From Variovorax sp. V213 (lineage in GTDB: Bacteria > Pseudomonadota > Gammaproteobacteria > Burkholderiales > Burkholderiaceae_C), in NCBI RefSeq assembly GCF_041154455.1, contig NZ_AP028664.1, positions 3,039,001 through 3,103,000 on the forward strand: DNA of 64,000 bases, given 5' to 3'. The stretch's first letter is position 1; the number at the start of each line of letters is the position of its first letter. Made by a program: the position numbers and the translations under genes. The notes below the pieces were generated by a model that saw only the letters and a list, made by a program, of their open reading frames with translations, had not been told where the DNA came from and did no database searches. Below are positions 15,929 to 24,608 of the stretch, piece by piece.

Positions 15929-17086
15929 ATGCCCCAAGCTCGTCGCCCTCGAAGCCCGGAACGCGTCGTCTTGACCTTCGGACCGGACGACGACGATCCA
16001 GAACGCATTGAGCGAACCGTCATCCTTTCGCCAGGTTTTCCCTATGTGGAGTTGCGGGCCCTTGGCGAAATGCTGGAAACCGACGGTGTATTTGTCCCAG
16101 GCTACCGACCGCCTCCGGTGGGGCTGTGCCACCCCGACGCCTTCATCTTCGAGGCCGAGGTCGAAGAGATTCGGACCATCCTCTTGCCCGATCGGAACAT
16201 CGCCTCGCGGATGGTCAAGATCGTGGCTGGTGCACCGATGGATGCGATGCTTCGAAAAATTGCCGCTATCAAGGCGTTTTGCCATTTTCTCGACATTCAG
16301 ATTGAGCCTTCTGTCGCCTTCCATGAACTCGCCCAGACACAAGGAAACGACGCGGCAAACCTGGAATTGGCCCGGTTCCGGGACGCCGACAATGCCGATC
16401 CTCACCCATGGCTGGACCTAGCCTTCGGCGATCTGGATGCGCTTGCCCCGTTGGCCCCCCAGCGATCGCTGGAGTCGCACGACCTGGCCTTCCCGCTGCG
16501 ACGTTGGCGGCGCAATTACATCGTGGCCTTAAAGATTGCCGAACTTGAGCTCTCGGGCCGTGCCAATTTGGATCGGATGTTGGCATTGCTGTCTTGGATG
16601 CGCGACGACTTCATCGTCGCTGGGCCCGCCGCTTTGCTCGCCTGCATCTACTTCGCGCCCAACTCTCCGCCCCGCAAGGGACTGTTCAAGCAGCTGCGCT
16701 CGCCCAATAGACTACAAGCCATCAAAGGCGTACAAAACGCCGCCTGGGACTTGACGCATCTGAGCGAGATGATCAGGAAGGTGAATGAAGCGAATGGCGA
16801 CCCGATCCGCCTGCTCTTCGCCAGCTTCGACGAGGGGCTCCGGAACTTGTCCAAGCTTTTGTTCACTTTCTCCGCAGACGAGTGCTCTGAGAAAGTGCTG
16901 ATTGGAGCGCTCATTCCCTGGTGGAGCCACGCCCACGCTGAACGGATCGCGATGTCTTTGGTCGAGCTCTTGGCTTACATCGATGACGAAGGCCGCAAGC
17001 GGCGGCAGGCAAATTCGCCGGTGTCGATTGATGAAATGATTCGACAAGGCGAACAAACTCTCTTATCTGCTCATGGGAGCTACTGA
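15929..17086 (+). CDS. Unknown cytoplasmic protein downstream of the ImmA-PIN pair
   Basis: A 385-residue soluble protein beginning MPQARRPRSPERVVLTFG; the longer frame from 15797 overlaps the PIN gene and is rejected as the start. A beta-rich N-terminus (residues 1-75) is followed by a TILLPDRNIASRMVKIV segment and a long helical region with SPPRKGLFKQLRSPNR near residue 245. The LPDRN segment recalls the first motif of PIN-like domains, but the other acidic motifs are not obvious. No signal peptide is seen. The 7-base gap to the PIN gene indicates one operon, so it may be a third component of that module. Confidence 0.55.
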   Translation: MPQARRPRSPERVVLTFGPDDDDPERIERTVILSPGFPYVELRALGEMLETDGVFVPGYRPPPVGLCHPDAFIFEAEVEEIRTILLPDRNIASRMVKIVAGAPMDAMLRKIAAIKAFCHFLDIQIEPSVAFHELAQTQGNDAANLELARFRDADNADPHPWLDLAFGDLDALAPLAPQRSLESHDLAFPLRRWRRNYIVALKIAELELSGRANLDRMLALLSWMRDDFIVAGPAALLACIYFAPNSPPRKGLFKQLRSPNRLQAIKGVQNAAWDLTHLSEMIRKVNEANGDPIRLLFASFDEGLRNLSKLLFTFSADECSEKVLIGALIPWWSHAHAERIAMSLVELLAYIDDEGRKRRQANSPVSIDEMIRQGEQTLLSAHGSY

Positions 17087-17298
17087 TCCAATCTCTTCTC
17101 CGCCAAAAGGGCGGACCAATCACATGAAAATTCTTGTGCATGACGACTCGAACCGGCGACAAGTCAACATCGAGCGATGCAACATCGGCACACCGTGGTC
17201 TCGACAGCGCATGAGCCCGGGGCTCAAGACGACAGGTGCGCGGCGCTCCTCCCAGCACTTCTTAGAAAGACCGTCCGGTCTAGCCCTGCAATGCGCGA

Positions 17299-18390
17299 AT
17301 GACGCAACTCTTTGAAACCGACCCGACGCAGCTCCGCGCCGAAATCCACAAGGCATTGTTTGAACGCCTCGAGTGGTTCAAGCGCCACTACGACATCGTC
17401 GGACACCACGCCCTCGGACCTAACAGCCAACGCGTCTATCTTGGCGACAAGACCAAGCGCGTTTGCCGCTACTGTGGATTGGCCGCGCCACAGGTCAAAT
17501 TCAAGAAGCTGGCCCATGCCATTCCGGACCAAGTCGGCAACGACTGGCTCTTTGACCATGAGGAATGCGACAACTGCAATGAGCATTTCGCCAACCGGGT
17601 CGAAGACGACTTCGCCAAATGGACATTGCCATGGCGATCCATGGGGCGAATCAAAGGCAAGAAGGGCATCCCGTCCCTCAAATCGAACGACAAGCAGTTC
17701 CGCATCGACGCCGCCAATGAAAAGCAGACCGAGGACGCCATGGGCGCGAACGGCGCACGCCACGGCCTCAAGATCTATATGGGGGTGAACGACGCGCGCC
17801 ACGAGCTCGACGAGGCGACCAAAACCGTGAAGCTCACGCTCGAGCGCCCATCCTACGTCCCGATGGGTGTCTTCAAATGCTTGGTGAAGATGGCGATTGC
17901 GGTGATGCCGCCGGAGGAGGAGCAGCGGTGCACCCACTTGAAGAAGTGGATTCTTCTTCCCGACCACACCGTTGATAGCTACGGCTACAAGCCGCTGGGC
18001 ATCATCTACCAGTTCGCACCCGGCCCTGTGCCCAATGACCGGGTGAGCTATTGGCTGCTGCGCCGCAAGCCCGAGCGCGCCGACGACTGCCTTTACATGC
18101 AATTCATCTTGCAGTTGAGCAATCACGTCTTCCAAATCGCGCTGCCCATGCACATCGAGGATCGGAAGCAGATCGAAGCTGGAGCTTTTCAGACCAGCCT
18201 ATGGCCGAACACCTGGGCTGGCGTTGATCACCAAATGCAATACGGGCGATCCGCCCCCACGCAATTCGACATGAGCGGCACCGAACAAGTCCGCGGCGAG
18301 ACCACGTCCATGACCATTCGCTATGACCAGCTCATCGACGGACCTGACATCGCTGCCCCCGCAGTGGGACCGGAGCCGCAAACCAATTGA
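17299..18390 (+). CDS. HNH-type endonuclease-like protein
   Basis: The 363-residue protein carries a zinc-bound HNH-like core at about residues 55-100: CRYCG, then LAHAIPDQVGN, then CDNCNEHFAN, that is CxxC...H...CxxC...H as in HNH_5-type nucleases. The remainder (from about 120) is a unique domain with GRIKGKKGIPSLK, KLTLERPSYVPMGVFKCLVKMAIAV and a C-terminal NTWAGVDHQMQYG segment. HNH proteins of this kind occur in restriction-like and other defence loci, but the target is unknown. It is separated from the previous gene by 212 bases in which I see no gene, and faces the nuclease-NTPase gene convergently with a 45-base gap. Confidence 0.65.
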   Translation: MTQLFETDPTQLRAEIHKALFERLEWFKRHYDIVGHHALGPNSQRVYLGDKTKRVCRYCGLAAPQVKFKKLAHAIPDQVGNDWLFDHEECDNCNEHFANRVEDDFAKWTLPWRSMGRIKGKKGIPSLKSNDKQFRIDAANEKQTEDAMGANGARHGLKIYMGVNDARHELDEATKTVKLTLERPSYVPMGVFKCLVKMAIAVMPPEEEQRCTHLKKWILLPDHTVDSYGYKPLGIIYQFAPGPVPNDRVSYWLLRRKPERADDCLYMQFILQLSNHVFQIALPMHIEDRKQIEAGAFQTSLWPNTWAGVDHQMQYGRSAPTQFDMSGTEQVRGETTSMTIRYDQLIDGPDIAAPAVGPEPQTN

Positions 18391-18435
18391 GGCCCCAGGA
18401 GAACCGATGGCATTCGATTGAAGCCGATGCGCGTG

Positions 18436-21321
18436 TCACCCGTGGCACTTCTTGTACTTTTTGCCTGACCCGCAAGGACATGGTTCGTTGCGGCCGACTT
18501 TTCCCGAGGACGGAGCTCGTGACTGTGCCATGACTTGGAGCCGCTGGAAGGCGACGATTTGCTGCCGTGACACTGCCGGCCGAGTACGTTGCTCGGCAAT
18601 CAGCGCCTTTTGCCCTTCAATCTCAAGCCGCTGCAGTTCGGTGAATCCGCCTGCGTACGGCTCGAGGCGAGCCATTTCCCTCTCGGCAGCGTCCACTTCG
18701 CCACAATAGGCAAGCACTACCGCGTACTGGCTGCGAACGCCGACGATTCGGCCAAGCAAGTTGTGTTCGAGCACCACGGGCAAGACGTGCTGCTCGAGAA
18801 TTTCTCTGGCCCCCTCGTAGTCGCGCTGGAACACGAAGTCATCAGCTGCATCCTGACCGACCCGCACCAACGAATCGACGGCACCGGCCAAACCATAAAA
18901 CTTCATGGCATGAATTCGCGCCATCGTTGACATGCGGCCCAGCTTTGCTGCGACCATTGCCAAGAGCTCCAGCGCATCTGCCAGGTGCTTGATGTCGGCG
19001 CGATCCAGCGATGGCCGGTCGATCAGTTCCCACAGGTCCTTCTGCTTGCGCATCATCACCTGATCAGGTGTGATGCCCATCGCTCCATAGTATTCATGCA
19101 CCACCTGTGAAGCCATCTCGATGGCCCGCTGGTGTTGGCCCAGTCTGAACAGAGCGGAGGCGGCGTTGTATCGAAACACCCTTTGATGCGCTGGCTTGTC
19201 AGGCAGGAGCGCTTGCAGTGCGGCGATGCTCTCGTTGACCGCATCGGCGTCGCCCAGTTCCGCCTGAAAGCCCATGCGCTTCATCGCGAACGACATTCGT
19301 TCGTCTGCGCCGAGTTGGTGCTTCGTGATGAGCGCTTCCATCGCATCGAACCGTGCAGGCAGACCTTCAAGGTTGCTGTGCTTCATGTCGGAGAAGACCA
19401 GACCGTCCAATGCCCAGTAGCGCTGCTCAGGGTCGACACTTTCCGAGGCGACTGCAGTCTCCAGACTTCGCCAGATGTCAGTCGCGATGCCCATCTCGTG
19501 GAACATCTCTTCACCGATCAGCTCGACGAGCGTCTTGATGTCATTGGTCGCAACGAGCATTCGCGTGAACAGTGAAAACCGGGACGTATCCCGATACCCC
19601 TCCAGTGACACCAACAAGATGTTTTTCAGCGCGACCTGCGCGCGATTTACAGCGCCGGCACCAAGCGCCAGCAGGTGCCCGTTGCCCAGCACGCGCATTG
19701 CGTCGTGGATCTTGAGTTGCCTGCCGCCATACACCTCCGCGGTGCCGGATGCCCGAAGGCTACGAATCACGCCGGCGACAGCTTGGTCATTCAGATCCAA
19801 GGCTTTGAGCAACAGCTCGTTCACCTCCGCTGGCTTCAGTCCCAGGTCAGACAGGCTCAGCACAGCAACGGCATCTCGCGCAGAGCCGGGAAGCGCACCG
19901 AACACTCGCGCGAGAATGACCTCTTGCGCCGTCTCGGCCGTGTTGGTCTGCACCTCAAGCGAATCGCACAGTTGTTCAACGTCGCCATCGTATTCGCTGA
20001 CTGCAATCCGCGCGGCACTCTGTACGAACAGTGGCATGCCGCCAGTTAGCGTTTTCAAGCGACTCATGGTCGCCGCGCTGCCCCGCCCACCCGCCCGCGC
20101 AACGGCATCTGCCAACTCATCAAGGCTCCACCCGTTGAGGCTCTCCCGGCTCAAACCCAGGATCGCCTCGATCTCTTTGGTTGAACCGGTCGGCTGGCAC
20201 AACAGGACAAATCGAAGTGTCGTCGTGACGTTCACAATGCGCTGCAAGCTCTCGGCCCCGACGCGATGCACGTTGTCGAGCACGACCACCGGCGTGAGGC
20301 GTTCGCGGCTCAGAAAAACGTCGAGTGCCTTCAGCGACTCGAGGCCGGTCGAGCCGGGCAACAGTACCCGCTTGATTGCTTCCGGATTCGTTCCTGCAAG
20401 CTTGGCGGCCAGCTCCCGCACCAAGGCCACAGCCAGGGCTTCACCGGGCGTCTCGGCACAGTCGTAGTAGGCGCAGTTGTGGCTTGCGTGCGTTGCTGCC
20501 TGCGATGCCCAGGCGGTCTTCCCAGCGCCCGAGAAGCCGGAGATGATCCGCACGCGCGCACCGGAATCAATGCTGGGCTCGTCAATCTGCGGTCGGTAGG
20601 GCAGCGGAGGCGCTGGAAAGTCCTGAAGCTGAATCAATAACTGCTCAAACAGCGACGGAAGCTGCTGAACGTCAAAGGCGTGGTTTTCATGCGGAGCATT
20701 CCCGGCCGCAGCGGCCAGCACGCGGCCCGCCAACTTCCAGACGAGCGAGTCTGCAGCAAGCATGGCAAACGGCAGCGCCGCAGCCTGCGCGGTGCACCAC
20801 TGCACGGCATCGTCAATGGTCGCCCAGGCCGGCGGCAAGCTACCGAATTCAGCAGGCAGTGACTGCCCAGGCCAGATGAACTTGACATCACCGGGAAGTG
20901 CCCCTGACGCGATCTGTGCGGCAAGGACTGGCCCAGGGTTCTGATTGGCAATCACTGCAAAGTGTGGGGTGCCGCTGCGGCGACCATCGGTGTGCTCCGC
21001 CCGCAGTCGCTCAAAACGTTCTAAGGCCGAGCCAATGTCGCTAGGGATGATGGGCTGTGATCTGGTTTTCACCTGCACATAGAGGCGGCGCGATTGCTGG
21101 ACAATCTCGACATCTTCATCTCGTTCGATGACCACCGAAGTCGCACCGACGACTTCTGCCGCGAGCAAGCAGCCCACCGCGTACAGGTGCTGATAAAGGA
21201 AGCCACGGTGGACCGCGGCAATCCGAACCTCCTGCGCTGGATCGAGGGTGGGGATAGGTGAGTCTGTCATGTATGCGCCGTTGGCAATTCGCTGCCGGTC
21301 GCCTAGCGGCTCCACTCTCAT
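18436..21321 (-). CDS. DUF4297/Cap4-like nuclease fused to STAND-type NTPase, TPR-like repeats and SEC-C tail
   Basis: The predicted 961-residue protein begins with a Cap4/DUF4297-like dsDNA endonuclease domain (about residues 25-190; GFLYQHLYAV, an acidic ERDEDVEIV strand, then LYVQVKTRSQ as the PD-(D/E)xK core). A P-loop NTPase follows (ISGFSGAGKT near 257-267, VVVLDNVHRV as Walker B). The second half is helical and TPR-like. The protein ends in a SEC-C zinc motif, NEPCPCGSGKKYKKCHG. The build sensor-NTPase-nuclease is that of Avs/STAND antiphage proteins, in which target binding activates the nuclease; this is inferred. ATG 21321 has AAGGGA 9 bases upstream; ATG 21270 is an alternative. 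It is monocistronic and faces the HNH gene. Confidence 0.75.
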   Translation of the reverse strand: MRVEPLGDRQRIANGAYMTDSPIPTLDPAQEVRIAAVHRGFLYQHLYAVGCLLAAEVVGATSVVIERDEDVEIVQQSRRLYVQVKTRSQPIIPSDIGSALERFERLRAEHTDGRRSGTPHFAVIANQNPGPVLAAQIASGALPGDVKFIWPGQSLPAEFGSLPPAWATIDDAVQWCTAQAAALPFAMLAADSLVWKLAGRVLAAAAGNAPHENHAFDVQQLPSLFEQLLIQLQDFPAPPLPYRPQIDEPSIDSGARVRIISGFSGAGKTAWASQAATHASHNCAYYDCAETPGEALAVALVRELAAKLAGTNPEAIKRVLLPGSTGLESLKALDVFLSRERLTPVVVLDNVHRVGAESLQRIVNVTTTLRFVLLCQPTGSTKEIEAILGLSRESLNGWSLDELADAVARAGGRGSAATMSRLKTLTGGMPLFVQSAARIAVSEYDGDVEQLCDSLEVQTNTAETAQEVILARVFGALPGSARDAVAVLSLSDLGLKPAEVNELLLKALDLNDQAVAGVIRSLRASGTAEVYGGRQLKIHDAMRVLGNGHLLALGAGAVNRAQVALKNILLVSLEGYRDTSRFSLFTRMLVATNDIKTLVELIGEEMFHEMGIATDIWRSLETAVASESVDPEQRYWALDGLVFSDMKHSNLEGLPARFDAMEALITKHQLGADERMSFAMKRMGFQAELGDADAVNESIAALQALLPDKPAHQRVFRYNAASALFRLGQHQRAIEMASQVVHEYYGAMGITPDQVMMRKQKDLWELIDRPSLDRADIKHLADALELLAMVAAKLGRMSTMARIHAMKFYGLAGAVDSLVRVGQDAADDFVFQRDYEGAREILEQHVLPVVLEHNLLGRIVGVRSQYAVVLAYCGEVDAAEREMARLEPYAGGFTELQRLEIEGQKALIAEQRTRPAVSRQQIVAFQRLQVMAQSRAPSSGKVGRNEPCPCGSGKKYKKCHG

Positions 21322-22084
21322 CGGTGGCTGTCCCTTGCGCTTCAGCCCGCGTCGCGCTCCCAAAGTTGCACGAATGGTATCGCCGAGTCAGGTCCCATTC
21401 TGCTTAGGGTCGACAGGTTCGGCTAGGAGCGTCATCCAAGCAATTTCGGCAGTATCGCCGTTACCCGAGCTCCCAGCGTGAAAGTAGATGGTCGCTGACC
21501 TAAATCATCTGAGAACGCTTCCAAGTTGCCAAAACCAGTGCACACGCGCTGCACACGGATGCCCCTAAGTGATTGATTTATCTCAGGTTTCCGATTTATC
21601 CATCATGGGCGCCACGGAGACGCGCATGGCCTCGGCAGCGCGGGCGCTCCGAGGCAAATCGCCCTCTGGCCCAGTGTTTTTTCGGTTCTCGTTCGGTGTC
21701 ATTCGATCTCGTCTAGCGCTGTTTTTTCGGCCCCGGTGGTGCATTGCCTGCCACAAAAACGGCATGTACCACCGAAAAGGCACCCCTGGGCCCATCACGA
21801 CGCAAGCGCGCAGACGGAAGCGTAGCGCACATGGCTCACCTACATCGCGCGGCTCGCGGAGTATCCGCATCCCGCTGCCGATGCCGTCGAGGTGGCAGAG
21901 CGTAGAAGGTGCTTTGTCGTGGGCAGCAGCAGTGAGGGAGCGGGGCATTTGTCTCCCCGGAAAAAAGTGCGTACCGCTCATGCGCGCGTGCAGCGCAATT
22001 TCTACAGTGACTTCACGGCGAAACGCTTTGTTCCAAGACAGCCAAACAAGCGGCGCCGGTTGTCCACTTCACTGGAGAACGCAC
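21322..22084. other. Gene-poor region at the right end of the defence island
   Basis: I see no convincing gene in these 763 bases; the long plus-strand frame crossing them has no ribosome site and poor composition. The stretch must hold the promoter of the nuclease-NTPase gene. It contains an 11-base direct repeat TGTTTTTTCGG at 21675-21685 and 21720-21730, and an imperfect inverted repeat whose arms are CGGTGGT (21734-21740) and ACCACCG (21768-21774). GATTTATC is repeated near 21577 and 21596. No integrase, tRNA or attachment site was recognised. Confidence 0.4.
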
Positions 22085-22168
22085 ATGGAACGCAACCAGC
22101 TACCCGGAAATTGCTTTTTGGTGCTTGTGTATTTGCTCGCCCTGCTTGCCTTGTGGCTCAGCAACTGA
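22085..22168 (+). CDS. Possible 27-residue membrane peptide
   Basis: ATG 22085 is preceded by GGAGAA with 6-8 bases spacing and encodes MERNQLPGN followed by a hydrophobic run of about 16 residues (CFLVLVYLLALLALWL) and SN at the end. That is one short transmembrane helix with a polar N-terminus, the pattern of small regulatory membrane proteins or type I toxins. It lies alone in a gene-poor hinge. It may be a chance ORF; no homologue is recognised. Confidence 0.3.
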   Translation: MERNQLPGNCFLVLVYLLALLALWLSN

Positions 22169-22227
22169 ACGTGAAGCTGCCGACCCGTGCTGAAGGCCTG
22201 GCGCTCCACAGGGCCCTCTGGGACGAA

Positions 22228-22476
22228 TCATGCGTTTCGCGCTCTCCACCGCGATGCGAAGCCGCGCAGGTCATCCGAGCCGGCACATCCCTGCAGGGTC
22301 AGCTTCCTTCGCTCGTGGTCGACGTCGGTGCCGGCTGATTGTTCGATCCGATCGGCTTCGACGGAGGACGGCTTCTGAGCTTCGGCTGCGAACACCGGTG
22401 CACACGCGGTTGCCGACAGGGCTGCCAGGCAAAGCCCTGTAAGCGCCAGGCGCGTTCCATATTGTCGATGCGCCAC
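22228..22476 (-). CDS. Possible small exported protein
   Basis: The frame starts at GTG 22476 with AGGA 7 bases upstream and encodes 82 residues. The N-terminus is a typical signal peptide: basic MAHRQYGTR, a hydrophobic LALTGLCLAALSAT core and a VFAAEA cleavage site. The mature part is short and charged (VEADRIEQSAGTDVDHERRK) with one Cys. No family is recognised. The signal peptide makes it more credible than other small frames here. Confidence 0.4.
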   Translation of the reverse strand: MAHRQYGTRLALTGLCLAALSATACAPVFAAEAQKPSSVEADRIEQSAGTDVDHERRKLTLQGCAGSDDLRGFASRWRARNA

Positions 22477-22929
22477 GACTGTGTCCTGGTGTGGCCGAGA
22501 GGGCCGTTACTACTCGCTGCCGGTCGCCGGTGACCATCGCTGGAAAGGGCCCCGGGGCTTGCCCAGGGCCCTTTCGACGCGGCCTCTTGCTCAATTGGGA
22601 CAAGAGCCAGGGATGCTCAAGAAATTTCTGGAGAAGGTGCCAGTTGGCACAATCGAGACGCCGTTGGTCAGGTCAGAGAGATCTTGACCAGATGGGCACG
22701 TAAAGCTGCCCTCGTCCGGGGGGCCGGATCGTATGCGCAATCTCATTGCCTTGCGAGACGGGTGCCGCGTGGCTGTACCGTCCTCCAAGGCATCAACAGG
22801 AAGCATTGCAACTCGATACTCGTTGGCGCGAGGAGTCGGAACGCGGTGCTTGTTGGGCCCTCCCAGGGCCAGGCGCACGCGTTGTAGCTGGTTACGACAG
22901 TTTCGTCGCGGGAGCCAGTTCTGCCTTTT
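22477..22929. other. Intergenic stretch with a perfect 10-bp inverted repeat
   Basis: No credible gene is seen in these 453 bases. The only structured element is the perfect inverted repeat at 22543-22575, listed separately. Several short overlapping frames on the plus strand lack ribosome sites and any recognisable composition. Confidence 0.4.
22543..22575. terminator. Perfect inverted repeat, possible bidirectional terminator
   Basis: GAAAGGGCCC (22543-22552) and GGGCCCTTTC (22566-22575) form a 10-bp stem; inside it GGG (22555-22557) can pair with CCC (22562-22564). The A/T-flanked GC stem resembles a terminator in either direction, although the T-run is only three bases. Confidence 0.4.
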
Positions 22930-23142
22930 TCAGGATGCCTGCTGATGGCCGATCATGCGATCCACAGCAAGGCGTGCGGCCTCCGCCGCTTCACTCTCGG
23001 CGGCTTCAACCGACTGGGCGCCGGATTCGTGGTTGCAGACTGACTTGCGGCCATCGATCTGGTAGGACCAATCGAAGCGACCGGCTCGCTCGACGATGTC
23101 CGTGTCGATCCTGTGCCCCATGTAGAGGAAGCTTTCGCCCAT
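22930..23142 (-). CDS. Small conserved-type hypothetical protein (70 aa)
   Basis: ATG 23142 follows a strong AGGAGG site at 5-base spacing. The product starts MGESFLYMGHRIDTDIVERAG and continues RFDWSYQIDGRKSVCNHES, then an alanine/glutamate-rich helix to HQQAS. There is no signal peptide, so it is probably a cytoplasmic small protein. The compact beta-like N-terminal half followed by a helix resembles small orphan proteins of Comamonadaceae, but no function can be named. It follows the HlyD gene on the same strand after a 128-base gap and could be read through from it. Confidence 0.65.
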   Translation of the reverse strand: MGESFLYMGHRIDTDIVERAGRFDWSYQIDGRKSVCNHESGAQSVEAAESEAAEAARLAVDRMIGHQQAS

Positions 23143-23270
23143 CTCGACCTCCTGCAGTTGAAGGGCCGAGCCTCCGCCGGCGCAGCCCGAATCGGAAGGC
23201 CAGTCTTCCAGATCGACCCTGACTCGAAGCTGATGCAGTCGGTCAGTCAGTCAGCACCCGGCACGGCACA

Positions 23271-24608
23271 TCAACGCTCGCGCGCGGCGCGGCGCAGCAC
23301 CTGGGTGATGGGCTCCAACAGGTACTGGAGCGGGGTGCGCTCGTCCCCCTGCAGGTAGATCTCGGCCGGCATGCCGGCCAGCAGCTTCAGGTCTCCCGCC
23401 GTCGCGAGCGAAGCCGCATCGGCCTCGACCAGCACCGAGTAGTAAGGAGCGCTGGTCGCACGATCGACCAGGCGGTCGCCCGACACATAGACCACCTTGC
23501 CATGCACCAGCTGCGTGGTGCGGTATTTGAACGCCGTGAAGCGGATCTCGGCCGGCTGCCCGCGCAGGATCCGGCCGACGTCCTCGGGACGGACGCGCGC
23601 CTCGGTCACCAGGCGGGTGTCTTCGGGCACGACGTCGGCGATGGTTTCGCGAGGCGGAATGACTGCGCCGGGCGTCGAATACTTCAGATCGATGATCTCG
23701 CCGCTGGCCGGCGCCGTGATCACCTGCCGCGCCGAGGCGTCGGCCGACTTGCGCCGCTCCTGCTCGATTTCCGCCAGCCGGGCCGCCGTGACCTTGAGCT
23801 GGTCGCTCGCCTGCTGGCGGTAGTCGCTCTCCAGGGAGCGGATGCGCAGATCGGCATCGACCGTGCGCTGCTCGGCGCGAGCGAGCTCCGCGCGCCGCTC
23901 CTCGATCTTCACGCCGTAGTCGGCCACGGTGCCCTCGAACTGCGCGATGCGCGCGGCCGAGACGAAGCCGTCCTTGAGCAGCTTGCGGTTGGTTTCCAGG
24001 TCGCTCTTCTGGAACGTCATCGACTCGCTCGCCCGCATGATCTGGGCGCGCAGCGCGACGATTTCCTCGGCCACCTTCTCGCGTTGCGAACGCAGCAGGC
24101 GCACCTGCCCCACCAGCGCATCGCGCCGCGCCTCGAACAATGCGCGCTCCTTGTCCAGCTGCGCAGCCAGGCGCGGGTCGGCTGCCGCGGTCTCGACCAC
24201 GTCGGGCGGGAAGGTGATCGCGCGCGCCATGGTCTGCTCCGCGTCGAGCCGCGCGAGGCTGGCGCGCTCGGTCTTGACGCGGTGGTCCAACCGGTTCCTG
24301 TCGGCATCGACCGATACGTCGCCCAGCACCAGCAAGGGCTCCCCCTGCCGCACATGCTGGCCGTCGCGCACCAGGACCTCGCGCACGATGCCGCCTTCGG
24401 CGTGCTGCACCGGGCGCCGGTTCAGGTCCACCTTCACATGGGCCTGCGCCACCACGGCAGACGACAGCGGGGCAAAGCTCAGCCACGCTGCGCCCGGCAT
24501 CAGCCCGCAGAGCAGCACGGCCAGGCCCCAGTGCGTCAGGCGACGCGCTTCGCGCACATGGAGCGCCAGCGGGTCGTTGGCCGCGATCGCATGCGCCGAA
24601 TGATTCAT
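23271..24608 (-). CDS. HlyD-family periplasmic adaptor of a type I secretion system
   Basis: The 445-residue membrane fusion protein has one N-terminal transmembrane helix (about residues 25-48, THWGLAVLLCGLMPGAAWL). A lipoyl half-motif (HVKVDLNRRPVQHAEGGIV) follows, then long coiled-coil arms (about 110-290) and a C-terminal beta-barrel with the HlyD signature around VITAPASGEIIDLKYSTPGAVI. It links the inner-membrane ABC exporter to an outer-membrane TolC channel. ATG 24608 overlaps the exporter's stop in a TCAT/ATGA arrangement, so the much longer frame reaching 25205 is not the gene. It is the last gene after adhesin and exporter; no TolC gene follows, so a distant one must serve. Confidence 0.9.
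   Translation of the reverse strand: MNHSAHAIAANDPLALHVREARRLTHWGLAVLLCGLMPGAAWLSFAPLSSAVVAQAHVKVDLNRRPVQHAEGGIVREVLVRDGQHVRQGEPLLVLGDVSVDADRNRLDHRVKTERASLARLDAEQTMARAITFPPDVVETAAADPRLAAQLDKERALFEARRDALVGQVRLLRSQREKVAEEIVALRAQIMRASESMTFQKSDLETNRKLLKDGFVSAARIAQFEGTVADYGVKIEERRAELARAEQRTVDADLRIRSLESDYRQQASDQLKVTAARLAEIEQERRKSADASARQVITAPASGEIIDLKYSTPGAVIPPRETIADVVPEDTRLVTEARVRPEDVGRILRGQPAEIRFTAFKYRTTQLVHGKVVYVSGDRLVDRATSAPYYSVLVEADAASLATAGDLKLLAGMPAEIYLQGDERTPLQYLLEPITQVLRRAARER

Noticed and set aside
1..21321. Prophage or integrative element with integrase or transposase
   Set aside because: Despite the defence-island content I found no integrase, transposase, insertion sequence ends or tRNA attachment site in the window.
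21569..22168. A 199-residue plus-strand frame in the hinge region
   Set aside because: Composition is unlike a protein and no ribosome site precedes its start; only the last 27 codons (22085-22168) look plausible.
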